A DNA stretch of 29,368 nucleotides from a candidate division Zixibacteria bacterium SM23_81 (lineage in GTDB: Bacteria > SM23-81), in contig LJUY01000029.1 of the NCBI GenBank assembly GCA_001304015.1, positions 1 through 29,368 on the forward strand, in the 5' to 3' direction. The notes under the pieces were generated by a model that saw nothing but the letters and a program-made list of their open reading frames with translations, was not told the origin of the DNA and made no database searches. The first letter of the stretch is position 1; each line of letters opens with the position of its first letter. The translations under genes were made by a program, and so were the position numbers. Positions 7,458 to 15,824 of the stretch are shown piece after piece.

Positions 7458-7486
7458 TGCAGTGGAGTTTTGTACAAGGAGGTTTG

Positions 7487-9754
7487 ATGTTGCGACTTCG
7501 GTTTGGACATCTCGGCTTTAAGGCCAAGTGCTTGCTGGCCATCTTTGCCGTCTTCATCTTATGTAGTTCTGCATCAGCGTTTGCTTTACACGCGTATCGG
7601 CAACGAAAACTGCGGGTATCACACGCATCCTCCACCATAACCACCTCACATCCTGACGTCACACTCGCGGCCAGTTCCTCCTTCAGGTTGTTGGATCTGG
7701 GTTTCATCCTCGCTGGCGGCCTGATTCCCGCCATCGGCATAGCCCTTTTGGTCCTTGACAAGTCCGTGGCCAGCCGCTTGAGAAACATCGTTCAGGTAAC
7801 AGACGAGGTGCGTTTTGGAGTTCTAGACCGCAAAATTGAGGTCAGCGGACGAGATGAGATCTCCAGATTGGTGCAATCTCTGAACCGCGCTTTTGCCGAT
7901 CTGCGCAGTGGCCAGGAGAAGGTTCTCGGGAAGATCAATGCGTTACGCCAGTATAACGACTTGTTCATTCGGGAGAAACATGGCAATGACGGAGTCATCG
8001 TGGTGGACAGGGAGGGCAATGTCACCAACGCCAGCGGCAAAAGCCTAGCATTGCTGGGCTATACTCGCAAGGAATTATTGGGTCGCCCTCTCTCTGACTT
8101 CCTGGCCCCCGAATCGAAGAACAGGGATATGGGAGAGTTTTTTGATCTCCCCCGGCCCTCGTATAATCGTAGAAAAGAGGAGCTGGTTTTCGTTGACAAG
8201 GCAGGCACTTTGGTGCCGACAAAGGTCACCATCACCAATCTGTTTCGGCAGGGCGATTCGGCCGGCGCTCTGTTCGTGTTCGCCGACCTGCGAAATCGGG
8301 ACGAGCTGGTCGAAGATCTCAAAAGCATACAGAACCGCTTGCGACAATCCAGCATCGAGCTGGGCATGAAGCTGTGGGAGCTGTCCGCGGTCAAGGAGGT
8401 GGTTCACACCCTGCAGACCACTATGAGTCTGGATGAGGTGCTGCGCATTATCCTCACCGGCGTGACGGCTGAACAAGGCTTGGGATTCAATCGTGCCTTT
8501 TTATTGCTCCTGGATGAGAAGGACAATAGTCTCAGGGGAAAGCTGGCTGTGGGGCCCGGCGATCCCCAGGAGGCAGCCCAGATATGGAATGGTTTGCGGG
8601 ATCAATCTTACTCTCTTAAGGAATTGTTGAAGATGCATCGCGATGCCTTAGGGCAGTTGGATCCCAAGGTCAACGAGATCGTGAAAAGGATGAGGTTCGA
8701 TCTGGCTCCAAATCCCGGAATCATCGCCCGATCCATGCTGGAGGGCGAAAACTTCAACATCACGAACGCGGGCCAAAATCCCCTCGTGGACCATGAGTTC
8801 CTGGAAATGCTGGGGACCGATGCCTTTGTGGTCGTGCCCCTCATCGCCCGGGGAAAGCCTCTTGGTGCGGTCATTGCCGATAACTGCTTCACCCGTCGAC
8901 CCATTGAAGAGGCCGATGTAGATCTCCTGGAGACTCTGGCTAACCATGCCAGCTTCGCCATAGAACGAGCCCACCTCTACGGGCAGTTGATGAAGAAGGT
9001 CAGGGAGTTGGAGCAAGCTTACCAGAACCTGCAGGAGAGTCAAGATCAGCTTCTCCGGGCCGAGAGGCTCTCCGCCGTGGGCAAGATGGCCACACGTTTG
9101 GCTCACGAGATACGCAATCCCATCGTTTCTTTTGGAGGGTTCGTGCGTCTCATGTCCAAGAGATTGCCCAAAGAAGATCCCAATCAGGAGTATCTGAACA
9201 TCATCACGGAGGAGGTGACTCGACTGGAAAAACTCCTCACCCAAGTTTTGGACTTCGCCAGGCCTGCTGGGCCCTCTTTCGAGTTGGTCGATCTCAATGA
9301 GGTGGTTCAGCAGGTTATGGTGATGATGCAGCCAGAGGTTGACGAAGGGAAAGTCGCCGTCCATGTGGAGCTTCAGCCGGATCTTCCCCAAATAAGGCTG
9401 GATCCACTTCAAATAGGCCAGGCCATGATGAACATGATCCGCAACGGCCTGGAAGCCATGCCGTCCGGTGGAGATTTGTGCGTCCGCACATACCGCCGGG
9501 AAGACCACGTCCAAGTGGAGATTGAGGACACCGGGGTGGGCATTCCACAAGAGAATCTGGAAGAGCTCTTCTCCGAGTTTTTCACCACCAAGTCAGCGGG
9601 GGTGGGGTTAGGGTTAGCGGTTGCCTATCAGACCGTTCGCAATCACCGAGGTGCTGTCCATGTGAGCAGTCGGGTTGGAAAGGGATCCACCTTTACTATC
9701 GACTTGCCCCTGACCATGGAGGATGGGATCAATCAGTCGCTTGAGCAAGGATAA
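7487..9754 (+). CDS. membrane-bound sensor histidine kinase (HAMP-PAS-GAF-HisKA-HATPase)
   Basis: The 755-residue protein has two membrane segments (about 12-35 and 68-90) enclosing a periplasmic loop of only about 30 residues. It continues with HAMP (91-143), PAS (about 160-270; GVIVVDREGNVTNASGKSL), GAF (about 300-495), a coiled coil, HisKA with the H-box LAHEIRNPIVSFGG (His540 autophosphorylated), and HATPase_c. The last has N-box MMNMIRNGLEAM (Asn653), G1 EDTGVGIP (Asp681), F-box FFTTKS and G2 GVGLGLAV. The short loop suggests that sensing is mainly by the cytoplasmic PAS and GAF domains. AAGGAGG lies 4 nt before this ATG. An in-frame ATG at 7457 overlaps the -10 box and is rejected. The likely partner is the receiver protein at 10002. 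The signal is unknown. Confidence 0.92.
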   Translation: MLRLRFGHLGFKAKCLLAIFAVFILCSSASAFALHAYRQRKLRVSHASSTITTSHPDVTLAASSSFRLLDLGFILAGGLIPAIGIALLVLDKSVASRLRNIVQVTDEVRFGVLDRKIEVSGRDEISRLVQSLNRAFADLRSGQEKVLGKINALRQYNDLFIREKHGNDGVIVVDREGNVTNASGKSLALLGYTRKELLGRPLSDFLAPESKNRDMGEFFDLPRPSYNRRKEELVFVDKAGTLVPTKVTITNLFRQGDSAGALFVFADLRNRDELVEDLKSIQNRLRQSSIELGMKLWELSAVKEVVHTLQTTMSLDEVLRIILTGVTAEQGLGFNRAFLLLLDEKDNSLRGKLAVGPGDPQEAAQIWNGLRDQSYSLKELLKMHRDALGQLDPKVNEIVKRMRFDLAPNPGIIARSMLEGENFNITNAGQNPLVDHEFLEMLGTDAFVVVPLIARGKPLGAVIADNCFTRRPIEEADVDLLETLANHASFAIERAHLYGQLMKKVRELEQAYQNLQESQDQLLRAERLSAVGKMATRLAHEIRNPIVSFGGFVRLMSKRLPKEDPNQEYLNIITEEVTRLEKLLTQVLDFARPAGPSFELVDLNEVVQQVMVMMQPEVDEGKVAVHVELQPDLPQIRLDPLQIGQAMMNMIRNGLEAMPSGGDLCVRTYRREDHVQVEIEDTGVGIPQENLEELFSEFFTTKSAGVGLGLAVAYQTVRNHRGAVHVSSRVGKGSTFTIDLPLTMEDGINQSLEQG

Positions 9755-9795
9755 CATATAGGCGGAGGCTGGAAAAGAAGAGAAGGTCCATCGAA

Positions 9796-9956
9796 GGTCG
9801 TTAATCGGTCTCGAGGCTGGTAACGTCTGCGGTAAGTCGTGGGGCGTATATCGTTCATACTTATCGATGGCTTGCAGCTATAACGCCAACGACCATCGAA
9901 AAAAGACAGACGTGGCGTGCTTCGGCTGCGCCCACCGACATACGATCTGCGATGCT
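9796..9956. repeat. mosaic of word repeats between kinase and response regulator
   Basis: GTAAGTCGTGGGGCGTA (9832-9848) and TGCGCCCACCGACATAC (9927-9943) are inverted copies matching at 13 of 17 positions. GGTCGTTAATCGGT (9796-9809) is the same word as in the 526-605 repeat. CGACATACG recurs at 11013-11021. The frame that opens at 9867 and runs into the regulator crosses this repeat and is not a plausible N-terminus. Confidence 0.45.
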
Positions 9957-10001
9957 ATAAGCCTAGCAACATTCCTTGGGCTCATAAAGGAGGTGTGTGT
10001 G

Positions 10002-10352
10002 GTGTCGACCATATTGGTGGTAGACGATGAGGTGAACATCTGTAAACTCTATGAGAGGGAACTGGAGGATGCGGGCTATAAGGTCGTCCTGGCCAACGAC
10101 GGTCGAAAAGCCGTGGAGTTGGTCAAAAACAACGGCATCGACCTAGTTGTGCTAGATATTCGCATGGATAAGCAGGATGGCATCGAGACTCTGCGCCAAT
10201 TGGTCAAGCAAAAGAGAGACCTGCCAGTTATCCTCAACTCGGCCTATTCTTCTTACAGGATGGACTTCAACACCTGGTGGGCCGACGCCTACCTCATCAA
10301 ATCGTCTAACTTAGAAGAGTTAAAAGGCAAGATCCAAGAGCTATTGACCTAA
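10002..10352 (+). CDS. receiver-only response regulator (CheY-like)
   Basis: The 116-residue protein is one receiver domain with all key residues: acidic pair Asp8-Asp9 (LVVDDE), phosphoacceptor Asp52 (VVLDIRMD), Ser80 in VILNSAYSSY, and Lys100 in YLIKSS. It has no DNA-binding or enzymatic output domain, so it must act by protein contact or as a phosphorelay link. The GTG at 10002 starts the canonical STILVVDDE and has AAAGGAGGTG (9986-9995) 7-8 nt upstream. The GTG one codon earlier is possible. The frame is open up to an ATG at 9867, but that stretch is repeat sequence. It lies 247 bp after the histidine kinase, its probable phosphodonor, and 13 bp before the VanZ-like gene. Confidence 0.9.
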   Translation: MSTILVVDDEVNICKLYERELEDAGYKVVLANDGRKAVELVKNNGIDLVVLDIRMDKQDGIETLRQLVKQKRDLPVILNSAYSSYRMDFNTWWADAYLIKSSNLEELKGKIQELLT

Positions 10353-10365
10353 AGGACATAAATCT

Positions 10366-10761
10366 TTGGCTAAGTCCGTTCAGATGGCCAGGTTTATAAA
10401 GTATCAGCTTCCTGCCTGCCTGTGGGCCATCCTCATCTTCGCGCTTTCCTCCATACCGAGGCCACTGCCCCCACCAATGGGGGTGAAAGTTGCTGACAAA
10501 CTGTACCACTTCATAGAATTTTTCATCTTCGGTCTCTTATTGGCTCGGGCTTTTCTGAGCATAGCCTCCCAAGGGAAAGAGCATAAGGCCGTACTTGTGG
10601 CTGCCGCCCTTGGGATTTTTTGGGGAGCGGTCGACGAGATCCATCAGGCATTCGTTCCCGGCAGAGACGCGAGCTTCCTCGATGCTCTCGCCGATGGCGT
10701 GGGCGTTTTGTTCATCTCAGCCATCATGTTGTGGATGGTCGGAAGGCGAAGAGTTATATAG
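10366..10761 (+). CDS. VanZ-like family membrane protein
   Basis: The 131-residue protein has about four membrane helices (near 13-27, 48-65, 75-95, 108-125). The VanZ-family motifs are SSIPRP after the first helix, DKLYHFIEFFIFGLLL (44-59), and DEIHQAFVPGRDASFLDALA (about 88-107). The family is named for teicoplanin-resistance VanZ, but most members are housekeeping membrane proteins of unknown role. The start is TTG with AAAGGA 9 nt ahead. The alternative ATG at 10384 lacks a Shine-Dalgarno site. The ribosome site touches the stop codon of the response regulator, so the two are very likely co-transcribed. Confidence 0.85.
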   Translation: MAKSVQMARFIKYQLPACLWAILIFALSSIPRPLPPPMGVKVADKLYHFIEFFIFGLLLARAFLSIASQGKEHKAVLVAAALGIFWGAVDEIHQAFVPGRDASFLDALADGVGVLFISAIMLWMVGRRRVI

Positions 10762-10776
10762 AAAAAGGGAGTTGTG

Positions 10777-10825
10777 GGATTCGGGAAAAACCCGGGGACT
10801 GGGATTCGGGGACCGGGGGTTGGTG
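10777..10825. repeat. GGGATTCGGG / CCGGGGACTGGG short-word repeat
   Basis: GGGATTCGGG occurs at 10777-10786 and 10801-10810, interleaved with CCCGGGGACT and GGGGACCGGGGG. It follows the VanZ-like gene directly and belongs to the same class of intergenic word repeats as those at 526-1150. The remainder of 10762-11080 (319 bp) holds one small hairpin (10880-10896), more repeat words near 11005-11025, and no gene. Confidence 0.5.
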
Positions 10826-10879
10826 GGAAAGCACTGATAGCTAAAGATTTGAGATATTATATTGAATATTGACGCATCC

Positions 10880-10896
10880 TCCACCTGTCCGGTGGA
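10880..10896 (+). terminator. weak hairpin, possible end of the kinase/VanZ transcript
   Basis: TCCACC-TGTCC-GGTGGA is a perfect 6-bp stem followed by TCATTTCATTTTG. The T-rich tail is interrupted, so termination here is uncertain. It lies about 120 bp past the VanZ-like stop and about 185 bp before the BMP lipoprotein start. Confidence 0.3.
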
Positions 10897-11080
10897 TCAT
10901 TTCATTTTGTCCAAGTCTTAAATCCAACATTCCGCAATGTCCCGTTACTTAAAACAATCCACAATTTTGTGTGAGGACGTACATTTTTTAACGATAGCCG
11001 ATTCACGACCTACGACATACGTGACGAGCTTCGATATCGAAAACCGCATCACGGATCACAAAGGGGTAAAGGAGGAAAAG

Positions 11081-12094
11081 ATGAGATGTCGGGCGATCTT
11101 CGCATGTATTTTTCTGGTTCTGCTTTTGAGTGTCTTATCCTGCGGACAGAGGGACAAAGAGGCCAGACAGGACCTTCTCAAAGTCGGGTTGGTCTTCGAT
11201 GTTGGGGGCAAGGGAGATAAATCTTTTAACGACGCCGCTTACAGGGGGGTCAGTCAAGCTGCCGCCGAGTTCCCCTTGGAGTTCGTGGAGTTCGAGCCGG
11301 GGCAGGATGCAGATCGAGAATCCGGCCTCAGGAAGCTGGCCCGAGGAGGGTATGATCTGGTCATCGGCGTGGGCTTTCTGTTTACCGATGCTATTAACAA
11401 GGTGGCACAAGATTTTCCCGACGTGCATTTCGCATGTGTGGATTACGATCTCAAAGCAGGATTGGAAATACCTGTTAACTTGGTGGCTTTGAAGTTTCGA
11501 GAGGAGGAGGGATCTTTTTTAGTGGGAGCGCTGGCCGCCATGAAATCCAATACGAAAACGGTGGGATTCGTCGGCGGCATGGATATTCCCCTGATCCACA
11601 AATTCGAGGCGGGTTACCGGTACGGGGTCCAGATAGAGGATCCCACAGTTCGTGTGTTGGTGAACTATGCAGGCGCCACCGGGAAGGCTTTCGACGATCC
11701 AGTCAAGGGCAAGGAACTGGCTCTTTCGCAGTTTAACAAGGGGGCTGACATCATATTTCAAGCGGCGGGCACAACCGGTCTGGGAGTCAAAGAGGCTGCT
11801 CTGGAAAAGGGTGGCATGGTCATCTGGGTCGACTCAAACGGCAACTATTTAGCTCCGGGTACCATCCTGACCAGCATGATTAAGAAAGTCGATGTGGCCG
11901 TTTACGAAACCATCGCATCGGTGGTCAAGGAGCGGTTTCAGGGTGGCGTTCGGGAATTTGGCCTTAAGGAGGACGGGGTGGGATATGTGGTGGATGAACA
12001 CAACCAGGGCTTGATCTCCCAGGTCATGATCGACCGTTTGGAGGAGCTGAAGGCCAAGATCATTGAGGGCCAGATTGTGGTGCCCAGCCATTGA
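11081..12094 (+). CDS. BMP-family (PnrA-like) substrate-binding lipoprotein of an ABC importer
   Basis: The 337-residue protein has a lipoprotein signal (basic start, LLLSVLSC; Cys21 lipidated). A BMP/PnrA fold follows: KVGLVFDVGGKGDKSFND near residue 32, the hinge strand KTVGFVGGMDIPLIHKFEAGY, then GATGKAFDDPVKGKELA and ADIIFQAAGTTGLGV. Family members studied elsewhere (PnrA, Med, BmpA types) bind purine nucleosides, so nucleoside import is the best guess. The start ATG has AAAGGAGG at good spacing and opens the signal peptide. The frame is open 48 codons further upstream, over repeat DNA, which is rejected. It heads a four-gene set with ATPase and two permeases (27-bp gap to the next gene). 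Confidence 0.92.
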   Translation: MRCRAIFACIFLVLLLSVLSCGQRDKEARQDLLKVGLVFDVGGKGDKSFNDAAYRGVSQAAAEFPLEFVEFEPGQDADRESGLRKLARGGYDLVIGVGFLFTDAINKVAQDFPDVHFACVDYDLKAGLEIPVNLVALKFREEEGSFLVGALAAMKSNTKTVGFVGGMDIPLIHKFEAGYRYGVQIEDPTVRVLVNYAGATGKAFDDPVKGKELALSQFNKGADIIFQAAGTTGLGVKEAALEKGGMVIWVDSNGNYLAPGTILTSMIKKVDVAVYETIASVVKERFQGGVREFGLKEDGVGYVVDEHNQGLISQVMIDRLEELKAKIIEGQIVVPSH

Positions 12095-12121
12095 GGTTCT
12101 CGTTCTATTCTGGACATAGCC

Positions 12122-13678
12122 ATGTTGCTGGAGATGGTCGACATCACCAAGAGATTTGGTTCGGTTTTGGCCAATGATCGAGTCAATTTGCAGGTCCGCC
12201 AGGGGGAGATACACGCCATCGTGGGGGAGAACGGTGCCGGCAAATCGACGCTGATGAAAGTGCTGTATGGCCTGGTGCGACCCGATTCGGGAACCATCCG
12301 TATGCGTTCCAGAGAGGTGAGGATTACCGATCCAGGCGTGGCCACCCAGTTGGGAATCGGGATGGTGCACCAGCATTTCATGCTCATTCCCCAGTTGACG
12401 GTGGCCGCAAATCTGGTTTTGGGCATGGAGCCCCACGGGCGCCTGGGAACGTATGATCGTCGGGGAGCCCAACAGGCGACCAAGGATCTGGCTCAGGCAC
12501 TGGGCTTCCAGATTGCCCCAGAGGACCTGGTGGGAGATCTCTCTGTGGGCGCTCGGCAGCGGCTGGAGATCATGAAGGTGCTCTATCGGGGCGCCCAGCT
12601 CATTGTCTTGGACGAGCCCACAGCGGTGCTGACCCCACAGGAAACCGGTGAGCTGTTTAAAACCATGCGCAAATTGAGGGAAAGTGGTAAGACGATTATA
12701 TTCATCACGCATAAACTCTCCGAGGTCATGGAGCTCACCCATCGTGTGTCGGTCATGCGACATGGCCGCGTGGTGGGAGTCATGGAGACGGATCAGGTCA
12801 CCCCTGACCAGTTAGCCGAGATGATGGTGGGCCGTCCCGTTTTGGGGCAGGTGGACAAGGACCCTTTCCGGCCCGGGCCGGTGGTTTTGGAGGTGCGCGA
12901 TCTTCAGGCGGTGGACGCACGGGGAGCTCCCCGGCTGCGAGGTGTCCATTTTTCGCTCAGGGCTGGTGAGATTTTGGGCATCGCTGGTGTCGAGGGCAAC
13001 GGCCAGACGGAGCTTGTGGAGGTGTTGAACGGACTGCACCCGGCCACAGCAGGTCAGGTCTTTTTAGAAGGTCGACAGGTGTTGGGGGAATCTCCTCGAC
13101 AGATCCGAGAGGAAAGCGTGGCTCATATTCCCGAGGACCGTCAAAATCGTGGGCTATTGCTGGATTTCAGCCTATCGGAGAATGCCGTGCTGGGTCTTCA
13201 ACATCGATCTAAGTTTTCCAGAGGCTGGCTGAGAAACAGGGCTATTCGGGAACACGCCGAGGAACTGGTGGAGCTGTTCGATATCCGGACGCCTGATCTG
13301 GAGATCGCGGTTCGAAGCCTCTCGGGGGGGAATCAGCAGAAGTTGATCGCAGCTCGGGAGGTGCAGCAGGACCCCCGTCTGCTCATCGCGGCTCAGCCCA
13401 CCAGAGGGGTCGATGTGGGATCTGTCGAGTTCATCCATCAACAACTGGCCAACTTGAGGTCGAGGGGAAAGGCCATCTTATTGGTTTCCGCGGATCTTGA
13501 GGAAATCCTGGGGCTCAGCGACACCATTGCCGTGATGTTTCGAGGTAAGATTGTCGGTCAATTTCAGGCCGATCAAGCAGATGAGAGGACTTTGGGCCTT
13601 TTGATGATGGGTCAAGGAGTGGGGGATGGTCCATCGGACCTGGGGAGTCGTGAAGTTCCTGAGGGAGAGGTGAGATGA
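12122..13678 (+). CDS. ABC transporter ATP-binding protein, BMP/nucleoside type, two ATPase domains
   Basis: The 518-residue protein fuses two nucleotide-binding domains. The first is complete: Walker A GENGAGKST (35-43), Q-loop VHQHF (Gln84), signature LSVGARQRLEI (140-150), Walker B IVLDEPT (161-167), switch His in FITHKLS. The second is degenerate, as is normal in this family: Walker A replaced by GVEGNGQTE (289-297), signature LSGGNQQKL (400-408), Walker B LLIAAQPTRGVD without the catalytic Glu. It energises the importer formed with the following two permeases and the preceding binding lipoprotein. The next gene starts within its stop codon (4-nt overlap), which implies translational coupling. 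The Shine-Dalgarno site is weak. Confidence 0.94.
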   Translation: MLLEMVDITKRFGSVLANDRVNLQVRQGEIHAIVGENGAGKSTLMKVLYGLVRPDSGTIRMRSREVRITDPGVATQLGIGMVHQHFMLIPQLTVAANLVLGMEPHGRLGTYDRRGAQQATKDLAQALGFQIAPEDLVGDLSVGARQRLEIMKVLYRGAQLIVLDEPTAVLTPQETGELFKTMRKLRESGKTIIFITHKLSEVMELTHRVSVMRHGRVVGVMETDQVTPDQLAEMMVGRPVLGQVDKDPFRPGPVVLEVRDLQAVDARGAPRLRGVHFSLRAGEILGIAGVEGNGQTELVEVLNGLHPATAGQVFLEGRQVLGESPRQIREESVAHIPEDRQNRGLLLDFSLSENAVLGLQHRSKFSRGWLRNRAIREHAEELVELFDIRTPDLEIAVRSLSGGNQQKLIAAREVQQDPRLLIAAQPTRGVDVGSVEFIHQQLANLRSRGKAILLVSADLEEILGLSDTIAVMFRGKIVGQFQADQADERTLGLLMMGQGVGDGPSDLGSREVPEGEVR

Positions 13679-14787
13679 AGGAAAAGGGAGGAAAAGGTAC
13701 TTTCTTGATTCTGGAAATCCTCTCTCCCGCAGTGGCTTTCCTGCTGGCCCTGGCTATGGGGGCTGTGCTCATTCTGTCTTTAGCCGAGAATCCCCTGCAC
13801 GTTTACAACGTCATGTTCCGGGGCGGGCTAGGGAGCATCGATGGCCTGGGATACGTGTTCTTCTCAGCCACCCCCCTTATTCTCACCGGGTTGGCCGTCG
13901 CCTTTGCCTTTCGCGCGGGGCTTTTCAATATAGGGGGAGAGGGACAGCTGTACATGGGAGCTTTCTTCTGCGCCTGGATCGGATTCACTTTTCCGAGCAT
14001 GCCGTCTACGCTGATGGTGCCCCTCTGTATTCTGTTCGCCGCCCTGGGGGGAGCTATCTGGGGGCTTGTTCCCGGCGTTTTAAAGGCACGATTTGGGGTA
14101 CATGAGGTGATCAACACCATCATGCTTAACTTCGTGGCTATGCTGACGACCAATTTTCTGGTCAATCACGTCTACAAAGAGCCGGGCCAGATGATCCCCC
14201 AGACCAAGGAGATCGCCACCACGGCATGGATTCCGCGCATGGCACCCCTTCTCCAGAGGCTCCACATCCAGCTTCCCACGAGCAATCCTCTCAACTACTC
14301 TCTATTGCTCGCCTTGATGATAGCAGCTTTGGCTTGGCTTCTTTTGTTTAAGACCAGATTGGGCTATGAGATTCGCGCCGTGGGTCTCAGCCACAAGGCA
14401 GCCGAGTATGGAGGCATCAAGGTGGGAGCAACCATGGTGTTATCCATGGTCATCAGTGGGTCAATGGCGGGTTTGGTGGGGGTCAACGAGGTCCTGGGAT
14501 ATCGTCATCGTTTTCTGGACGGGTTTTCCACGGGACTGGGATTTACCGGGATCGCCGTGGCCCTGTTGGGTCGTAACCATCCCCTGGGAGTTGTCCTGGC
14601 GGCGGTGCTCTTCGGGATTCTTAACACCGGGGCTCTGGAAGTGGACATTTTCACCGACATCCCCCGGGAGCTGGTTATGGTCCTTCAGGCAGTGATCATC
14701 ATCTGCGTGGTAGTCGGCGATCAGGTCTTTCGTCGGTGGGTAAGCCGTCGCTTACCTCTACAGCCTCATGCTGGCTTCTTTCATTGA
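13675..14787 (+). CDS. ABC transporter permease, BMP/nucleoside type (first subunit)
   Basis: The 370-residue, strongly hydrophobic protein has about eight to ten membrane segments. It belongs to the branched-chain/ribose-type permease superfamily (BPD_transp_2). Family landmarks include FRAGLFNIGGEGQLYMGAF and ARFGVHEVINTIMLNF, then YEIRAVGLSHKAAEYGGIKV and GLGFTGIAVALLGRN. It starts at ATGA overlapping the ATPase stop, with GAGGTG ahead of it. It forms the transmembrane heterodimer with the product of 14800-15711. Confidence 0.93.
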   Translation: MKEKGGKGTFLILEILSPAVAFLLALAMGAVLILSLAENPLHVYNVMFRGGLGSIDGLGYVFFSATPLILTGLAVAFAFRAGLFNIGGEGQLYMGAFFCAWIGFTFPSMPSTLMVPLCILFAALGGAIWGLVPGVLKARFGVHEVINTIMLNFVAMLTTNFLVNHVYKEPGQMIPQTKEIATTAWIPRMAPLLQRLHIQLPTSNPLNYSLLLALMIAALAWLLLFKTRLGYEIRAVGLSHKAAEYGGIKVGATMVLSMVISGSMAGLVGVNEVLGYRHRFLDGFSTGLGFTGIAVALLGRNHPLGVVLAAVLFGILNTGALEVDIFTDIPRELVMVLQAVIIICVVVGDQVFRRWVSRRLPLQPHAGFFH

Positions 14788-14799
14788 ACGGGCACTGAT

Positions 14800-15711
14800 A
14801 TGATACCTCTTGAGATCATCCCCGCCTCCATCCGGATGGCCACTCCTCTGACGCTGGCCGCTTTAGGAGGAGTGTTCTCAGAACGCTCTGGAGTGGTGAA
14901 CATCGCTCTAGAGGGCATCTTGCTCAATGGAGCCTTCGCCGCGGTGGTGGCCACTCACTTCTCCGGCAATCCCTGGGTGGGGGTGCTGGCCGCAGTGCTG
15001 GTCGGACTTCTGACAGCCCTCATTCACGCTGTCGTGACGGTCACCTTCAAGGCAGATCATATCGTCAGCGGAGTGGCGGTGAATCTGCTGGCCCTGGGAG
15101 CCACCCAATTCACGTGCTGGGTGGTTTACGGAAATTCTGGCAACTCCGATCGTGTGCTGGGATTGTCCCCCTGGAATATCCCTTACGTGGAGCAGGTGCC
15201 CATCCTGGGGCAGATCTTGAGTGGACATTCCCCCCTGGTCTATGTGGCAATTTTCTTGGTGCTGCTGGCTCATTTTTTGCTCTTTAGAACGGTTTTCGGG
15301 CTCCGCCTTCGGGCAGTTGGCGAGCATCCGCTGGCAGCCGATACCATGGGTGTTAAGGTTATCTTGATGCGTTATTGCGGTGTCCTGATCAGCGGTGTGT
15401 TAGCGGGATTGGGCGGCGCTTTTCTGTCTCTGAACACGCATTATTTCGTCAAGAATATGTCTGGTGGGCGTGGGTTTATCGCCTTGGCGGCCATGATTTT
15501 CGGAAAATGGACACCTTTTGGCGCAGCCGGAGCATGTCTGCTGTTCGGTTTTTTGGAGGCCCTCCAGATGTTTCTTCAGGGTGGTGGGGTGCCCACCCAG
15601 TTCATTCAGATGATCCCTTATCTGGCCACCATGGTGGTCCTGGCCAGCGCCGTGGGCAGGGCGACGCCGCCGGCCGCGGTGGGTCGCCCCTATCTGAAAG
15701 AGGCAGATTGA
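14800..15711 (+). CDS. ABC transporter permease, BMP/nucleoside type (second subunit)
   Basis: The 303-residue membrane protein has family motifs ATPLTLAALGGVFSERSGVV and NIALEGILLNGAF, then DHIVSGVAVNLLALG, LRLRAVGEHPLAADTMGV, GGAFLSL and RGFIALAAMIFGKW. It is the usual second permease of BMP-type importers and follows the first after 12 bp. No strong Shine-Dalgarno site precedes the ATG, so it may rely on coupling. The gene closes the importer operon. No convincing intrinsic terminator follows before the hisS promoter. Confidence 0.92.
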   Translation: MIPLEIIPASIRMATPLTLAALGGVFSERSGVVNIALEGILLNGAFAAVVATHFSGNPWVGVLAAVLVGLLTALIHAVVTVTFKADHIVSGVAVNLLALGATQFTCWVVYGNSGNSDRVLGLSPWNIPYVEQVPILGQILSGHSPLVYVAIFLVLLAHFLLFRTVFGLRLRAVGEHPLAADTMGVKVILMRYCGVLISGVLAGLGGAFLSLNTHYFVKNMSGGRGFIALAAMIFGKWTPFGAAGACLLFGFLEALQMFLQGGGVPTQFIQMIPYLATMVVLASAVGRATPPAAVGRPYLKEAD

Positions 15712-15755
15712 GATTCGCCCGACAAAGAGAAATTTGGGTCCATTCCCTTTTTGTA

Positions 15756-15784
15756 TTGACACATTTCATGAGACTCGTTATTTT
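15756..15784 (+). promoter_or_regulatory. sigma-70-type promoter for hisS
   Basis: TTGACA (15756-15761), a 17-bp spacer and TATTTT (15779-15784) lie between the importer operon and hisS. Initiation near 15791 gives a leader of about 35 nt, too short for a T-box. Confidence 0.65.
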
Positions 15785-15824
15785 TAAATAGATGTAGCCA
15801 TTCCAGGTTAAGTGGTGGGTCGGC

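Larger units (their letters stand above)
6887..7486. other. 600-bp divergent intergenic region
   Basis: This region separates the minus-strand SBBP gene from the plus-strand histidine kinase. It holds a promoter for each direction (7048-7074 minus, 7429-7457 plus) with about 350 bp between them. In that gap lie two adjacent palindromes (7342-7369). No open frame here has a convincing start and Shine-Dalgarno site, and no RNA gene was recognised. Confidence 0.5.

Noticed and set aside
8648-9550. 300-residue minus-strand frame opposite the histidine kinase, and the similar 304-residue frame at 11849-12763
   Set aside because: Both are antisense shadows of strongly supported genes, with no domain and no Shine-Dalgarno site.
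9867-10001. N-terminal extension of the response regulator from an ATG at 9867
   Set aside because: The extra 45 residues come from repeat DNA, and a perfect Shine-Dalgarno site lies just before the canonical receiver start at 10002.
10937-11080. N-terminal extension of the BMP lipoprotein
   Set aside because: It would bury the signal peptide 48 residues inside the protein. The ATG at 11081 has AAAGGAGG.
10762-11080. Purine riboswitch ahead of the BMP-type importer
   Set aside because: No purine-aptamer core or matching stems could be found. The stretch is mainly short-word repeats.
15712-15824. T-box or other riboswitch ahead of hisS
   Set aside because: The leader from the predicted start site is about 35 nt, and no specifier stem or T-box sequence is visible.
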